A DNA stretch of 64,000 bases, from contig CAJNOL010000549.1 in NCBI GenBank assembly GCA_905250125.1, forward strand, positions 1 through 64,000, in the 5' to 3' direction. Source of the DNA: Rotaria sordida (taxonomy: Eukaryota; Rotifera; Eurotatoria; Philodinida; Philodinidae). This document shows, in pieces, positions 25,031-45,056 of this stretch. The translations under genes were made by a program, and so were the position numbers. Under the pieces are notes generated by a model. The model was not told the DNA's origin. It worked only from the letters and a program-made list of their open reading frames with translations, and ran no database searches. Each line of letters opens with the position of its first letter. The stretch's first letter is position 1.

Positions 25031-25349
25031 CTAGAATTAATTATATAATGTGCTTAAAGTAATTTTACAAGTAAACTGAATGTTAAAGCTGTAATTAAAT
25101 TTAGTTGTTCAATTTTTTTTTGTTCTGAGAGGATCACGGTTAATTTTTATTTTTTGTGAAGAATATTTCTAAGCTTATAACTTTCTTACTAGATGAGCTA
25201 GCGAATTCAAACAATAGTCATTTTGTAGAGTATCTTTTGCTGCATCTTTTTATCATAGAGACAAATTTATAATCATATGTTTAACTTTAGAAAAATTTAT
25301 TATACAAATCAAGTCAACATTTCTAGCCTACTCTTTATATATTCTGCAT

Positions 25350-25985
25350 GATAGAAATCCTAAGTATTAATTATTGTTTTGAATATATTCATTTAATATT
25401 CAATTTTCATAATTAATGAAATTTTAAAAGACACAAAAAAAACAGCAAATAATATTTTAATTTTCATAGAATAATTCTTTTATCAATATGAGCTTGTATT
25501 ATTAAGAGATTATTTTGTTCTTGAATAATGATTTATTATTTATTATTTGAAAAATAAAAACTAGAAAGTCATTTGAATTAACTTATTATTCATACCGAGA
25601 ATGTTCTCGATTTATAATAAATTAGATCCTATGATGCATGTGTATGTCATTATAATCATTAAAATTACACAATGATATGAAAGACAGAATTAACAATGAG
25701 GATAAAATGAGTATGACCATTAAGGATGAACTACTTGAGGATCTGACATCTTTATCAATAAGAGCTCACGAAGAGAAACATCTACAGACAAAGTAAAGAC
25801 ATCGTGTTATTCTTTAGGAATTTTTTCACTTTTCTTTTTTTTTTTTTTGTCTTTTATGAATTTTCTTCTTGTTTTGCTTCTATTCTGTTTTCTCCTTTGA
25901 TGTGCGTACGTGAGCGCCCAAGCGAGCGTGATTATTGTTAGAACTCGACAATGACGAGCAAAGAAGAGAAAGAAAAGAAGATGAA

Positions 25986-26019
<34 letters not shown>

Positions 26020-26268
26020 TCGCCTTCTCTTGTTATCATCATTGTCGTCCGTTAGCTTGTCTTGTGTGTCGACAAGCTTACTCGATTCTTTCTTTTCTTT
26101 TACGATCAATATACGTCTCATCATGAATGCTTGAATGGCTTATTTCTCAAATATTTGATGAGAACTCATTTCAATTAATAAAATAGTTGCTGAAGATAAT
26201 ACAGAAAAAGTACGCAAAAAAGCGTATGTATACATATATATGCGTACAAAACGTATTTACATTCGTCA
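25350..26268. other. Intergenic; GA microsatellite
   Basis: There is no gene. A (GA)n tract sits at about 25984-26014, on the upstream side of the mGluR-like start, within a purine/pyrimidine-rich segment. Opposite-strand open frames here are low-complexity. Confidence 0.6.
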
Positions 26269-33794
<7,526 letters not shown>

Positions 33795-35628
33795 ATTATT
33801 ATTATTATTATTTTTTGTTTAAATTAAATGTTTTCTATTGTCATTAAAACAAAACAAAAAAAAAAGAAAATTTTACGGTTTTTCTTCCGACATAAAGAAA
33901 TATAGAAAATAATCATAACACTATTTAGATAATATTGAAAATCTGAATTACACAATTTTTTAGAGATATTTTCAGTCGATTGTTGGTGTAAATAAAGAGA
34001 AGACACCTACACACCTCACACACCTCACCTACACACCTCACACACCTCACATCCACACCTCTATATTAGAAAGAAAGAAGGAAAGAAAGTGGCATTGTTA
34101 TAACCAAACTAAAATGACATATGATCAATCATTATCAATCAAGTCAAGTTAGTTTGAAAAAGGAAGGTAATTGAACACAATATTTAGCTATTCTAATAAC
34201 ATAAAAAATAATGATAAAGAAATTAACAACAGACTTACATGAATTCGATAAGTTATATGTGCCAGAAAAATAAGACATGGGTTTGGCCTAAGAACATAAA
34301 AATTCCATGTTAGTGAGGCATACTCTACCCTAGACCTCTATCCACCCATAGCTGATGCGAATTATCCCAGATAAATTTCTATTTGATGAGAAGTGTCAAT
34401 GTTACGAATATAGCATCATACATGTACATTCACTCATCGAGATATTTTCGAGTTCCATAGAAGACATTTTCGGCTATCGAATGATATGTTTTGTTCTATT
34501 TTATTAGAAATGAATTAAGACAAGGAGATAGGAGTAGCAATTTTTGCTGGAATGATCTGAATTACCCCATCTACATTGATTGATTGATCCGGATTGCCCT
34601 AAGTGCGCCAATTCAGATCAGCTCGATACAACTCTTTTTTTCAGTACATTATTTTTCAAAAATTCTTTCGTTAGTAGATAGAGAACACTTCGAATTAGTT
34701 GCGATCCAAAATTCATCTTTTGATAATGTAAAATGAATGAGAATGAAAAAAAAAACAAAATGAATTTTTTAATTTTTTCTCCGAATTACCACAGGAGACT
34801 ATTTTGTTTATAATGTTAACTTATATATTCGTCAGAGTTTCCAGACATAGTTGTTTGATATTCCTCTAAATAATAAAACCACATCTGATATTACCGCAAT
34901 TAACTAATTAGACTTTTCTCAACGCCACCAACAATATGTATCATATTCGTTCGATAAGAAATATAAAGATATTTAAAAATATTTTCAAATGAAAACTGAC
35001 ATCTATATACCAGCAAAAAACGAAAATTTCATCGAGTCTTTATGACAAACAATGACTGGTACAATTTTTACCATTACAATTGATCGATTCTTATAACCCT
35101 ATGGTTTTAATATGATTGACTATACACACCTGTATTGACGCATCGTTAGTATTTATTTTATTTTGATTTTTTTTCAATGAATAAAATTATCGTTTGTAAA
35201 CGTTTTATTGTTAGCTTGAGAAAACGCTACAATGTACTCTTTATCGTTGATTTGCAAACCTTGAAATTTGTTTAAATCCTTCATTCAAACAATTGCAGAA
35301 AACTATTTTTATAGTTAATTAGAAAGTTTTAAATTTTGTAACAGTTCTTTGTTTCTACGAAAAACAGTTCGAGAACTATTTCTAGATATTCTTCATCATT
35401 GATACTTAGTAATAAGTGTCATTTATTTAGCAGAAATATAAAGAATATGGCAAATAAGATTGTTTTTATTAATATTTGTTTTCAGTAGATAAAACATTTG
35501 TTGGGTATTGTCTATTGAAATATTTTATATATGTGACACACATTCTTAATCATCTTTTCAGAAGACTTGACAATTTTCACATATATTTGTTTTATTTTTA
35601 GATCAATTTTCTTGTTGAAAGTCTTAAT
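33795..35628. other. Intergenic between mGluR-like gene and NAA20
   Basis: No gene is recognised. It holds a minisatellite at 34002-34062 and a small hairpin around GATCTGAATT (34552-34561 and 34611-34620). Confidence 0.6.
34002..34062. repeat. Minisatellite (CACCTCACA/CACCTACACAC units)
   Basis: A tandem array of interleaved ACACCTCAC and CTACACACCTCAC units spans about 60 bp, C/A-rich on the + strand. It lies about 200 bp after the mGluR-like stop codon and may fall in its 3' UTR. Confidence 0.85.
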
Positions 35629-37325
35629 ATGACATCAGTTAGACAATTTAAATTAAAAGATCTTTTACGAATAAATAATGTGTAAGTAAGATAAAATGTA
35701 TTATTTCATCAATGAATATTGTTGATTTTTCATAGTAATTTAGATATTTTCACAGAGAACGTAGGTTTGTAAATAAAAAAATAAAAATAAATATCTGAAA
35801 ATGTTTTCAATGATCTTTAGTATGGTCTTTCATTCTATTTACATTATCTTGCAAGATGGCCTGATTGTTTTTTTGTCGCAGAAAACTCTGCTCATAGACT
35901 AATGGGATATAGTAAGTTATTTACTTTCTTTCTTTTTTTTTTTTTTTACAGATCTTATGTACAAAATCAAATCAATAATCGAACATCGCAGACTAACTGT
36001 TGATTCTGTGATATGTACAGACTAGGAAGCTGCGGATCCTTCCAGACCTGCACCCAACTGGGTTCGGATCCAAAGTTTTAGTTTTTGTTGAGCCCGGCTA
36101 CATGTTTTTGTGGACCCGCTGCTCTTGAGATGAAAAATACAGCAGCAAGATATAACTATACGTTGAGTTTTTTCTGAGAATAGCGAATAAATAGCTGAAA
36201 CCTTGTTCTTTCACTTGTTCATGTACACGAAGAGTGCCAGGTATTGATGGAAAAAACCTCGAGTTTGGACCTAGCCGAGCCCAGACCTGGATCCACAGTT
36301 CCCTAGTATAGACCATTTCAGGCAAAACAAGATATACCCACATTAACGAATATCTCTTTAGCTATAGAAAACTTCAGGATAGGTTCTACGGTACGAACTG
36401 CATTTATGAGAAAATTTTCAGTAAGATCGAAGTATAAAAATCTTCCTCTTAAAAAAAACGGTTTTCTAGAGACCCTATCAAGTCCCGAAATAAAAAAATT
36501 GTTGTCTTACCATCATCTAGAGATTATGAAGAAGGATTGACACGAGCTTGGAATTGGTTTTGAACTTTTCATTCGATTATAAGGATATTTTTTTCATCTG
36601 TGCATTTGTATTCTGTCACATCACTAATGAAAAGTAATCCAATTTTTGTTGGAAAACCTATGCATTCTGAGAAATAACTTTGGATAATGATTGCATAGTT
36701 TCAGGAATTGTCTATAGAATGAAATACTAGAAAATAATGATATCTAAATGATACAGTGAAATATAATATTTTGTTTTTTTTTTGTCTATTATAGTCATGG
36801 GAAAGATCGAAGGTAAGTACCTATTAATTTGTTTTTCTTTCCAAGTAAATCTATATCTTATTTAGGTAAACACGATAATTATCATGGTCATGTTACTGCT
36901 TTATCAGTAGCGTCTGAATTTCGTCGTATTGGAGTTTCATCACAACTAATGGCATTGCTAGAACAAGTTTCCGAACAGTTGGTTATTTTATTTTTGTTTA
37001 ACTATTATGTATGTCAATCAATATAGGAAAAAAACATATTTTGTTGATCTATTTGTTCGTGTATCAAATAAGCGAGCTGTTGACATGTATCACAAATTAA
37101 ATTATATTGTCTATCGACGTATTATCGGTTATTACTCAGGAGAACGAGATGAAGATGCATTTGGTACAGTAATATTATAATTAGTTTTCTTTATAAAAAT
37201 AAAAATGAAATTTGTTGCTTATTTATTTTTTAGATATGAGAAAAGCTTTATCAAGAGATATTGATAAAAAATCATTAATATCAATTCCACATCCTGTAAG
37301 ACCAGAAGATCTAGATGATGATTAA
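35629..37325 (+). CDS. NAA20: N-alpha-acetyltransferase 20, NatB catalytic subunit
   Basis: Seven exons (35629-35681, 35736-35760, 35821-35911, 36795-36812, 36866-36977, 37027-37163, 37234-37325) join to 175 residues; human NAA20 has 178. The match is continuous: NNVNLDIFTENYGLSFYLHY, LMGYIMGKIEG, HGHVTALSVASEFRRIGVSS, FVDLFVRVSNKRAVDMYHKL, MRKALSRDIDKKS, HPVRPEDL. The GNAT acetyl-CoA loop is RRIGVS. With NAA25 it acetylates the initiator Met of proteins starting Met-Asp/Glu/Asn/Gln at the ribosome. Exon 4 is an 18-bp micro-exon. The 883-bp intron before it contains a GC-richer foldback. A pyrimidine-rich TTTTATTTTTAG lies about 27 nt upstream of the ATG, as at several other genes here. Confidence 0.96.
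36016..36314. repeat. GC-richer foldback in NAA20 intron 3
   Basis: Inverted arms at 36016-36075 and 36259-36314 share ACTAGG..GCTG(C/T)GGATCC, CCAGACCTG and GGxTC(C/G)GA/GGTCCAAA words. Its composition stands out from the AT-rich surroundings. Words such as TCTGGG, GGCTC and GACCC recur in a second structure at 51230-51375, suggesting one family. Confidence 0.65.
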
Positions 37326-39251
37326 TTTCTATTGTGCAAATATGCATGTGCATTCGTATATTTCTTCTTCTTTTTTTTTTTGCTGCTGAAAATTTATTAA
37401 TATAAAATAAAACCATAGCTAAAGAAATTATCTATATACACTAACGATGATTCACTTATATATAAATCTATATTAATTTTTTTTGGAAGTCTTAAATGAA
37501 CTAAATCAAATTTTTAGTTAATGAGAAGTATATGTAATGAATTATACTATGGATCAAATGAATGAATAAATAAATTGCTTATGATATATTAATGCTTTAT
37601 GCGAATTCCTAGAAGATGTCGAGATTTTGAATGAGAAAACTAAAAAAAAAATTTTTCAACTTCTCACACAGTTAATTTTATAAGAGAAAATTTGTTAGTG
37701 CACACTCCCTTTGGAGCTAACATGTGAAACTCACACGTGTTCTTTAGCCTCATTAAAGTAATACAAAATAGGTGGAATGAAAAATCTTTTATAGATTATA
37801 GTTTTGTTCGAAGATAATTGATCAACAAAGTAAAGAGTTGTCATATTTATTTCAACATTACGAGTATAAATTTAAATAGGAAAGAAAATTGAGTATGCCT
37901 GAAATGAATAAGAATATTTTACCTCTGGAAATAATTAGAATTTGTCAATCGTCAGTAATTATATTGTTAATAATTGATGACTTTTTTTTCCCGATATTGA
38001 GTACAATCAACTGTTGTTGAACAACAAGAGAGATAATCAAAACGAGGAAGATAAAAAAAAGAAAAAGAGCATCAATCAAAAATAAAATCAATCTGTTTTT
38101 CGAATGATATTGATCTATCCAATAATTAGATCGAGTTTCAATAGATCTTTGATCAATACACTAAAATGAATGCATATGTCAATGTTTTGTTTCTGATATA
38201 AACAATTTTTTGACAAGAATGCCAGGTAATTTACAGACTCGATTTAATTTTTCTTATTCAGATTTATTGGTGTCAAGGAAATCGATGTTCTTTTTCTTAG
38301 TGGTGTTTTAATGGAAAAATAAAAATAGAAATATTATTTGTGTTCGTTGTACCAAGATATATATATATGTATTCCCATTGGAAATGTAACTTAACATTTC
38401 TATTTCTATCTCAATGATTGATTACATGTTCATTTAATATATAAGAAAAAAAAACATTAATCAGAGAATAGGAAAGAAAACGTCTTGTAGCGGTTACAAT
38501 CGATGGAAAAAGAATATAACATAACAAAGAATTGTGCGAGAAAAAAATAAAAACAAAGACGAATATATTAAAATATGAATCAAAGTTAAGAAAATAGAAG
38601 CATTTAATTTCTTATAGTTAAATTTTTATTTATTAGACGTGTTCGATAGTAATGGCATGGCAACGATGCAAATTCTTTTCGTCGACACGCACCCATCGGC
38701 TACATATGTTGTTGATCTTTCTTTTCTATATGATGTGTGTCCTTCTAATATTGGCAAACTGATTTTTAGCGACTTTTCAAGCGTTATCGATTACCATAAG
38801 ATTCCATAATAAATCAGACTAACCGACATTGTTAATACATAAAAGATAAGCAGAGAAAAAAAAGGAATATTGCATTGATGATTTAACATTTGGTGTCTTT
38901 TTATAGACATGTCTCTTTATTATACGTCGGATCCGATGCTGTGATCTATCATTATTTTCTCTTTCTATCTATTCTATGCATACATACACGCAACGAACTC
39001 TTAGATTGCTTCTTATTTTTATTTCTCTTATTCACTCTCTGATTTCTTTTTTTTCTCTTCTCTATAAGTATTATTAGTTTCAACATTGTATGTATGCCAT
39101 TCGATACGAACTTAGAAATGACAACAACATATTATTTTTCTATAATAAAAACTTGTTTGAAATATTTATGTTCAGTCATCCCTTGTTTATTTCTTTTTTT
39201 TTGTTTTTAGACCTTTATTCAAATTAATAAAAGAAATCAAGTCTATCAATT
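37326..39251. other. Intergenic; no gene
   Basis: An AATAAA near 37406 fits the NAA20 3' end. The rest is AT-rich with no recognisable gene. A long pyrimidine tract ending TTTTTAG at 39210 precedes the 5' leader of the calcium-sensor gene. Confidence 0.6.
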
Positions 39252-40260
39252 ATGGGTAATAAAAGTGGTAAAAAGTCACGATCATCTACTGAACTTACAC
39301 CAAAAGGTTTCGTTATTTTTATGTTAATACTTTTTTTTCTTATCAAATTTTTTTTCTATTCATAGAAATTGCTATGCTTAAAGCAAATACTAGATTTAGT
39401 GAAAAAGGTAAGTATTTAATCTATATCACATATTGATTTTTATTTTTTATTTTTTTTTATTTTTCTAGAAATCCGTGATTGGCATGCAGTAAGTACTTGT
39501 CAAACGTTAACAAATTAACTGTCTTTGTCTTTTTGTCTCAAGGGATTTCTACGTGATTGTCCTAGTGGTAAACTTGACAAAAAGAAATTCATTGAAGTAT
39601 ACAAACAATTTTATCCACAAGGGAAAGCTGATTCTTTTTGCAAGTAGATAAAAAATCTGAATATTATTTTTTTTTTGAGTTTTTTTTTTGACTTTGTAAG
39701 ATATGCATTTGCTACTTTCGATGCTAATAATGATGGTACTATTGATTTTGATGAATTTCTTTTGGCTATTGCTGCTACAAGTCAAGGAGATTTAAATGAT
39801 CGTTTAGAAGTTGCATTTGAAATGTAAATTAATAAGATTTATATTATATGGAATAGATTTTTATTTTTATTTTTATTTTTTATTGTAAGGTATGATGTAT
39901 CGGGTGATGGACAAATTGATCAAAAAGAATTGGCTAATATGATCTTGGCGATGGTAAATGATTGATTAATTTATTCTTATTTAGTAAATATTTTTCTTTT
40001 TGTTCTCTTTGTCTTTTTAGTATGATCTTCTTGGTGAAACTGATCGTAAAGGTGATCGTGATCCAAAGAAACGTGCTGCAGAAATTATTACTAAATTAGA
40101 TGTTAGTGGTGATAAGAAATTAAACAAACAAGAATTTATTGCTGGGTAAGAAATCTTTACATTTATTTTTTTGTTTCTTTAATCGATTTTTTACTTTTTT
40201 TTTCAAATTAGATGTAAAAATGATCCTGTTGTTCAACGTATGCTTGCACCAAATGCTTAA
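39252..40260 (+). CDS. Neuronal calcium sensor family protein (hippocalcin/neurocalcin type)
   Basis: Eight exons (39252-39306, 39366-39407, 39469-39488, 39543-39643, 39701-39823, 39890-39953, 40021-40145, 40212-40260) join to 192 residues, the standard NCS length. MGNKSGKKS offers Gly2 for N-myristoylation. EF1 is the usual inactive form with Cys-Pro (RDCPSGKLDKKKF). EF2 (DANNDGTIDFDE) and EF3 (DVSGDGQIDQKE) are canonical. EF4 (DVSGDKKLNKQE) has Lys where the loop Gly at position 6 is expected, so it may bind Ca2+ weakly. NCS proteins are Ca2+-myristoyl switches acting on membrane targets such as guanylate cyclases or GPCR kinases. The C-terminus (VVQRMLAPNA) lacks the usual SSASQF-like end. 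The exact subfamily is not resolved. Confidence 0.93.
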
Positions 40261-41259
40261 ATCACATTCGGAACTTCTATTATTTCATCTCTAGAATAGA
40301 ATTAATATTGTATTTCGTCTTTTCTTTTTTTTTTTTTTGTAATCAACAAACTTCAATGTATCACAAAGAATGTTATAAAAACTATGCTAATGATAAGAGA
40401 CAAAATATGTTTATTAACATTTCATGACAAGTCAGCAAGGAGCTTGTGGCATAAAGAAAAATGATAAAACTTTGATTAAATCGAGAATAGAGATACGTAA
40501 GATCCGAACCAGGACTACGAGATTAGAACTCAAGTTTATAGCAAAATATTCTATGGTTTTAAACAATGGATGTTTTTTTGTACTAAGATTTCTAAAAAAA
40601 CTGGACACGATAGTTTATAAATTCCAGAAACTACTTTTTTTTTTTAAATTCCAATTTTACGAGCACAAAATGAGGGATCGCTGCATTTTCTGCAACCTCC
40701 TCTTAAAAAATTCAAAGCACTATAAAAAAAGCAATGAAATTTATCAAAAACTCCTCATTTTGTCCTCGTTAAATTAGCATTGTTAAAAAAATAGCTTCCG
40801 GGATTTGCAAACTACCGTTTTCGATTTTTTGGAAAACTCGTCATCATACATAGGTCATCTATGAAATTTTGGTAAAAGGAAACTTTATTGGCTATTAAAA
40901 TCACTATCTGAATTTGAGTTAGATACTCAACATTATAGAAAAAAATAATCAAAAATAATATGTAATGCAAAAGTAATCGGATCATTGGGAACAAAATTAT
41001 TGCTTATGTATCTCAGTTGTACGGGGTGTGTCATACCCTACGCACCCCTCTCTCTGCGTCCAGTACTAAGTATTAGTTTTCTAAATGATTGTCAGAATAA
41101 TAAAATACATTTTTAGATTTCATTCAAATAAATTATAATTCTATTTCGAGTTTTTGGACAAGTATTACTTGAGATCATTAGAATAATAAATGAATCGTAC
41201 ACTCACTCTTATGATATTTTTTAATCTTCTTGATAGTAAAAAATAATATATTTACATTC
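40261..41259. other. Intergenic; possible repeat remnant
   Basis: There is no gene. A small GC-rich hairpin, GGGGTGTGTCATACC then CTACGCACCCC, stands at 41022-41048 and may be the end of a decayed mobile element. A 117-codon Lys-rich open frame at 40424-40777 has no recognisable motif. Confidence 0.5.
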
Positions 41260-41378
41260 GCTTACGGCCATACCACGTTGAATACACCAGTTCTCGTCCG
41301 ATCACTGAAGTTAAGCAACGTCGGGCTCGGTTAGTACTTGGATGGGTGACCGCCTGGGAATACCGAGTGTCGTAAGCT
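41260..41378 (+). rRNA. 5S ribosomal RNA
   Basis: This is a 119-nt sequence beginning GCTTACGGCCATACCACG and ending GAGTGTCGTAAGC. It contains the conserved internal promoter: A-box AGTTAAGCAACG, and C-box TTAGTACTTGGATGGGTGAC followed by CGCCTGGGAATACC. The 5' and 3' ends pair (GCTTACG/CGTAAGC). All hallmarks of an intact metazoan 5S gene are present. Only one copy is in the window, so it is a dispersed copy or a singleton rather than part of a visible tandem array. It would be transcribed by RNA polymerase III and join the large ribosomal subunit. Confidence 0.97.
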
Positions 41379-41384
41379 TTTTTT
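41378..41384 (+). terminator. RNA polymerase III oligo-T terminator of 5S gene
   Basis: A run of seven T directly follows the terminal GTAAGC of the 5S gene, as expected for Pol III termination. Confidence 0.85.
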
Positions 41385-41902
41385 GTTTGTTTGATTTTAT
41401 TTTTATTATTTTATCATTTTCTTTAAGATCTAAAACAAAGATTCTTAAAATTTCGAAAAATATTCAATCAAAATAATAATCTCACCTAAATATTTAATAA
41501 TTTTTGTTATTATTTAGAAATAAACAAAAACTTTTGTAATTTTATTAGACAATAGTTTATTTGATTAGGATTATTTAATTATCTCACAAACTTAATTTAG
41601 TTTGTCATCAAATAAATTTGAATGTACTAACAATCTACTTTGATCTATAGAAAAACAAAAAAACAAAAAAAAACTTTCTATATACATTCACCTTCAAGTA
41701 TCATCATCAGAATTGTTGAACGTTTGATATTCAAATAAAGCTTGTTATTAAACAGGATTATGAGTTTATAGAAAACAAGAAAAACTTCATGAATAAATTA
41801 ATTTAAAAATATATAATATTATTAATTCTTTTCTGAATATTGAAAAATTGTTCATGAAAAAATTCTTCGTCTAGCAAGACGACATGATGAAACAATACAA
41901 TA

Positions 41903-41940
<38 letters not shown>

Positions 41941-42823
41941 TTAGACTTGTAAACAATGCTTTTCCATGGAGAAAATAAGTTCTAATTTTCCATAACTATA
42001 ACCATAAATATTAATATACAATTACGTTGTCTAGTATTTTTATTTGATTACAAAAGTCAATTATCTTAATATGCAAAAATATGTCAATAGAATAACTCTA
42101 ATATATAATTCTTTTTGAATTTTTTTTTGTTTTGGTACATCAATTCATTTTTTATTTTATCGTTTGTCAACTATAAGAAACATTATTACCCTATTTAATT
42201 ATAAATATTATTACTACAATAAAATTATTAGTTAATGTCAAATTTTATAAATGTGTGAAAATTGAATATTGTTTCTTTTTGCTTACACACAAGAATAGAT
42301 TGATGAATCTGTTACAATTTTGTAATGTAGAATGTGAAAATATGATGTCTATCATTCGTGCCATGCTTCATGCATCACAATACAATATAATTCGGATCAT
42401 TTTTTTCCATCTTATTTATAATGAAATTAGTTTTATCCATTATGGTTGACATTTTGACATCATATCAATTTCATGAACAGATTTTTCTTTGTTTAAAGTT
42501 TTTATACGAAGGAAAAAAAAAACTCAACTCGATTTCATGATTTTGATTTGAGCTAATTTCTTATGTATAGTTGATTGAAATCTCAAGGATCCTTTTCTTG
42601 AAATATCTACTTTGTTTTCTATTTTCATCTATTCAATCTTTTCATTTCCTTTAATGGTGATCATCTTTTGTCAACAGAGAATTGGGCCTATCGCTAACTC
42701 TGATCTGTTTTTTCCATCATCGAGCTACATAATAGTAAGATTGAATTTCATACCATTGTTCTTAGGCTTTTTTGGTCTCTCCTTCTCTTAAAATCAAATC
42801 ATAATCCTAATTCACAACATCGT

Positions 42824-42856
<33 letters not shown>

Positions 42857-43764
42857 ACGATCAACAATAGTACCTAAAGGAAAAAAAGAAGCAGACTATA
42901 ATGTGCCGCATTTTCAACTAGAACTATCATGATAGTATTCCCTATCTACACCAATCAAATATTGATGATGGCAACGATAGAAAATAAAATGTGTCGATCT
43001 GAAACTAATATGAGAATCATATTTGTGAACGAGTAGAAGAAGAAACCAAAACTAAATGAAGCCGATATTTATTATCATTCGATTAGAAATGTTTTTTTTT
43101 CGGTTTGTTTGTTTTACACTAAGATGAAACTATTATATTTGTGTCATGATATTTTACAACGAAAAGAATGAAATAACAAGGTGTATTCTTTCATATTGTA
43201 TTATGTTAATAAAGATTATTCTTTGTTATGTTTATTGTAGATGAATATAAGGGTAATAACGAACAAATACAAGAGCATACTTTATGGTCTGTAATAGAAT
43301 GTGCCCTTGTTTTTGTTAGTTCGTCACAAAAAAGAAAATTCCTTTTTTTTTTATCAAAGATAAGAGAATATATATATATATATATAGAAAAATAGAAATA
43401 ATCAAAAAGAGAAGAAGGAGAAAAATAAGGAAAGGACGTATGTCGATACCGATGACTTAAGTTAAAGCGGAGGACTATTGATTCTTCATTTTCTTTTCTA
43501 TTTTTTTTTTTACATATTTTGACCCTAGTTAGTTTCAAAGCAAAATTTTTATCGTCGATCTCTTCATTCACATATAATGATTTCTCATTTATTCTTTGTT
43601 CGTTGAAAGTGGTCGTATTAAGATGTTTTCCTTTTAAATTATTCGAGAAACCTACCGATAACAGGAATAAATGTAATCAACAAAAAAAAAAAAAAAAGAA
43701 ATTTGATGTGTAAATCAATGAATATATTTTATTTTTTTATAGTTAATGAATTATATCATGTTCG
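41385..43764. other. Intergenic; AT microsatellites
   Basis: No gene is recognised. (AT)n tracts lie at about 41906-41938, 42824-42851 and 43370-43385. Small open frames are AT-rich noise. Confidence 0.6.
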
Positions 43765-45056
43765 ATGAACAGTCATCAAGAATATTCTTACATGTCAAGT
43801 GTTAATTTAACAATAAAATCAAATGATACAACAGCAATACCATTATCGTCGACACTTCCACGTCAAATTTCTTTTGTACTTTTTCCTTGTATGGTATTAA
43901 TTGGTGTCATTTGTAATACATTAATTTTTGTTATTATGAGACGTCGACGTATGTGTCATCTTTCGACATGTTATTATATGGGTATATTAGCAATAGCTGA
44001 TACAAGTGTACTTCTTCTTGGTTTAACTGTTATGTGGCTTTATTTATTAAATCGAAAATGGTCATTATTATTACAATCAACATATGGTTGTAAAATACTG
44101 TCAGTTTTATTTTATACAGTATCGGATACAAGTGTATGGATTGTTTGTATGATGTCAGCTGATCGTTGTATTGCTGTAACACGTCCATTACATGCTAGTT
44201 CAATATGTACTGTAAGACGAGCAAGAATATCTGTTTGCATACTTGTTTTATGTAGTCTTATAATAAATATACATTTTTTATTTACACATTATTTATCATC
44301 AGAAAATGAATGTACATCACATGAATCTTATGATTTTTTTATTCAACGTATATGGCCATGGATTGATGCAGCTGTATATTCAGCATTACCATTTATATTA
44401 TTATTAACAATAAATTTAATTATTGTAGTTAGTCTATTTCATGCACGTCGTTCAACATCAAATTTACAAATATATCAATCACATCGAAATCGAAATAAAA
44501 ATAAATTATCAACAACAATGTCAAGAAAATTAACAACAATGCTTTTAGCTGTAACAGTCTTTTTTTTATTAACATCATTTCCAATGGTTTGTTTACAAAT
44601 TTATATAAATATACAACAACAAAATAATAATTTATTTACACAACTTTATCTTAAACCTTTATGTGAAACATTACAATATTCAAATCATTGTGTAAGTTTT
44701 CATTTAGAAAAAAAAAAAATGAAGAAGAATGTGTTGATTAATTATTGGTATTTGTTTTTTTTTTTTTTTTTTTATTGTTTAAGATTAATTTTTTTCTTTA
44801 TGCTATAACCGGTAAAGCATTTCGTCATGAACTTAAACGATTATTTCATAGTATTGCAATTAAAATTCATTTAACTAATAATACAGTACAAACATCAATT
44901 GATCGACGTCATATAGGAAATCATACCAATTATCAGATGAATGATAATAATCATAGTCAACGGCGAGTATCACCAGTTACTATTCGAGTTTTACGATGTC
45001 GAACATCAACTGATTCATTGGCTAGTAATGGAACTACTATTAAGCATAATTTATGA
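43765..45056 (+). CDS. Class A (rhodopsin-like) GPCR, peptide-receptor type
   Basis: Two exons, 43765-44691 and 44784-45056, give 399 residues. The N-terminus has potential N-glycosylation sites at N14 and N20. Landmarks: N51 in VICNTLIF (TM1), D79 in LAIADTS (TM2), C109 before TM3, and SADRC at 131-135, where Cys replaces the Tyr of DRY. P209 lies in TM5 (YSALPFILLL), TFFLLTSFP-type sequence in TM6, and NFFLYAI replaces NPxxY in TM7, followed by TGKAFRHELKR. The invertebrate FMRFamide/myosuppressin-like peptide receptors share the NFFxYxxxGxxFR ending, so a neuropeptide ligand is likely; this is inferred. The intron separates two halves of TM7. AATAAA begins at 45061, only 4 bp after the stop. 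A TTTTTTATAG acceptor lies about 22 nt before the ATG. Confidence 0.87.

Larger units (their letters stand above)
24137..25349 (-). mobile_element. Mariner/Tc1-superfamily element with about 200-bp TIRs, internally deleted
   Basis: The left terminal repeat (about 24137-24333) and right repeat (about 25140-25349) are inverted copies sharing long blocks such as TTGTATAATAAATTTTTCTA, CTACAAAATGACTAT and AAGCTTAGAAATATTCTTCA. Between them lie two transposase fragments on the minus strand. That is the superfamily layout, but the TIRs are much longer than the roughly 30 bp of classical mariners. The element is probably non-autonomous. Confidence 0.85.

Noticed and set aside
36055-36075. GGTTCGGATCC resembling a tRNA T-arm
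   Set aside because: No acceptor stem, D-arm or anticodon arm fits around it. It is part of the foldback in the NAA20 intron.
41906-41938. AT-repeat tracts considered as CRISPR or satellite arrays
   Set aside because: Simple dinucleotide microsatellites without spacers or longer repeat units.
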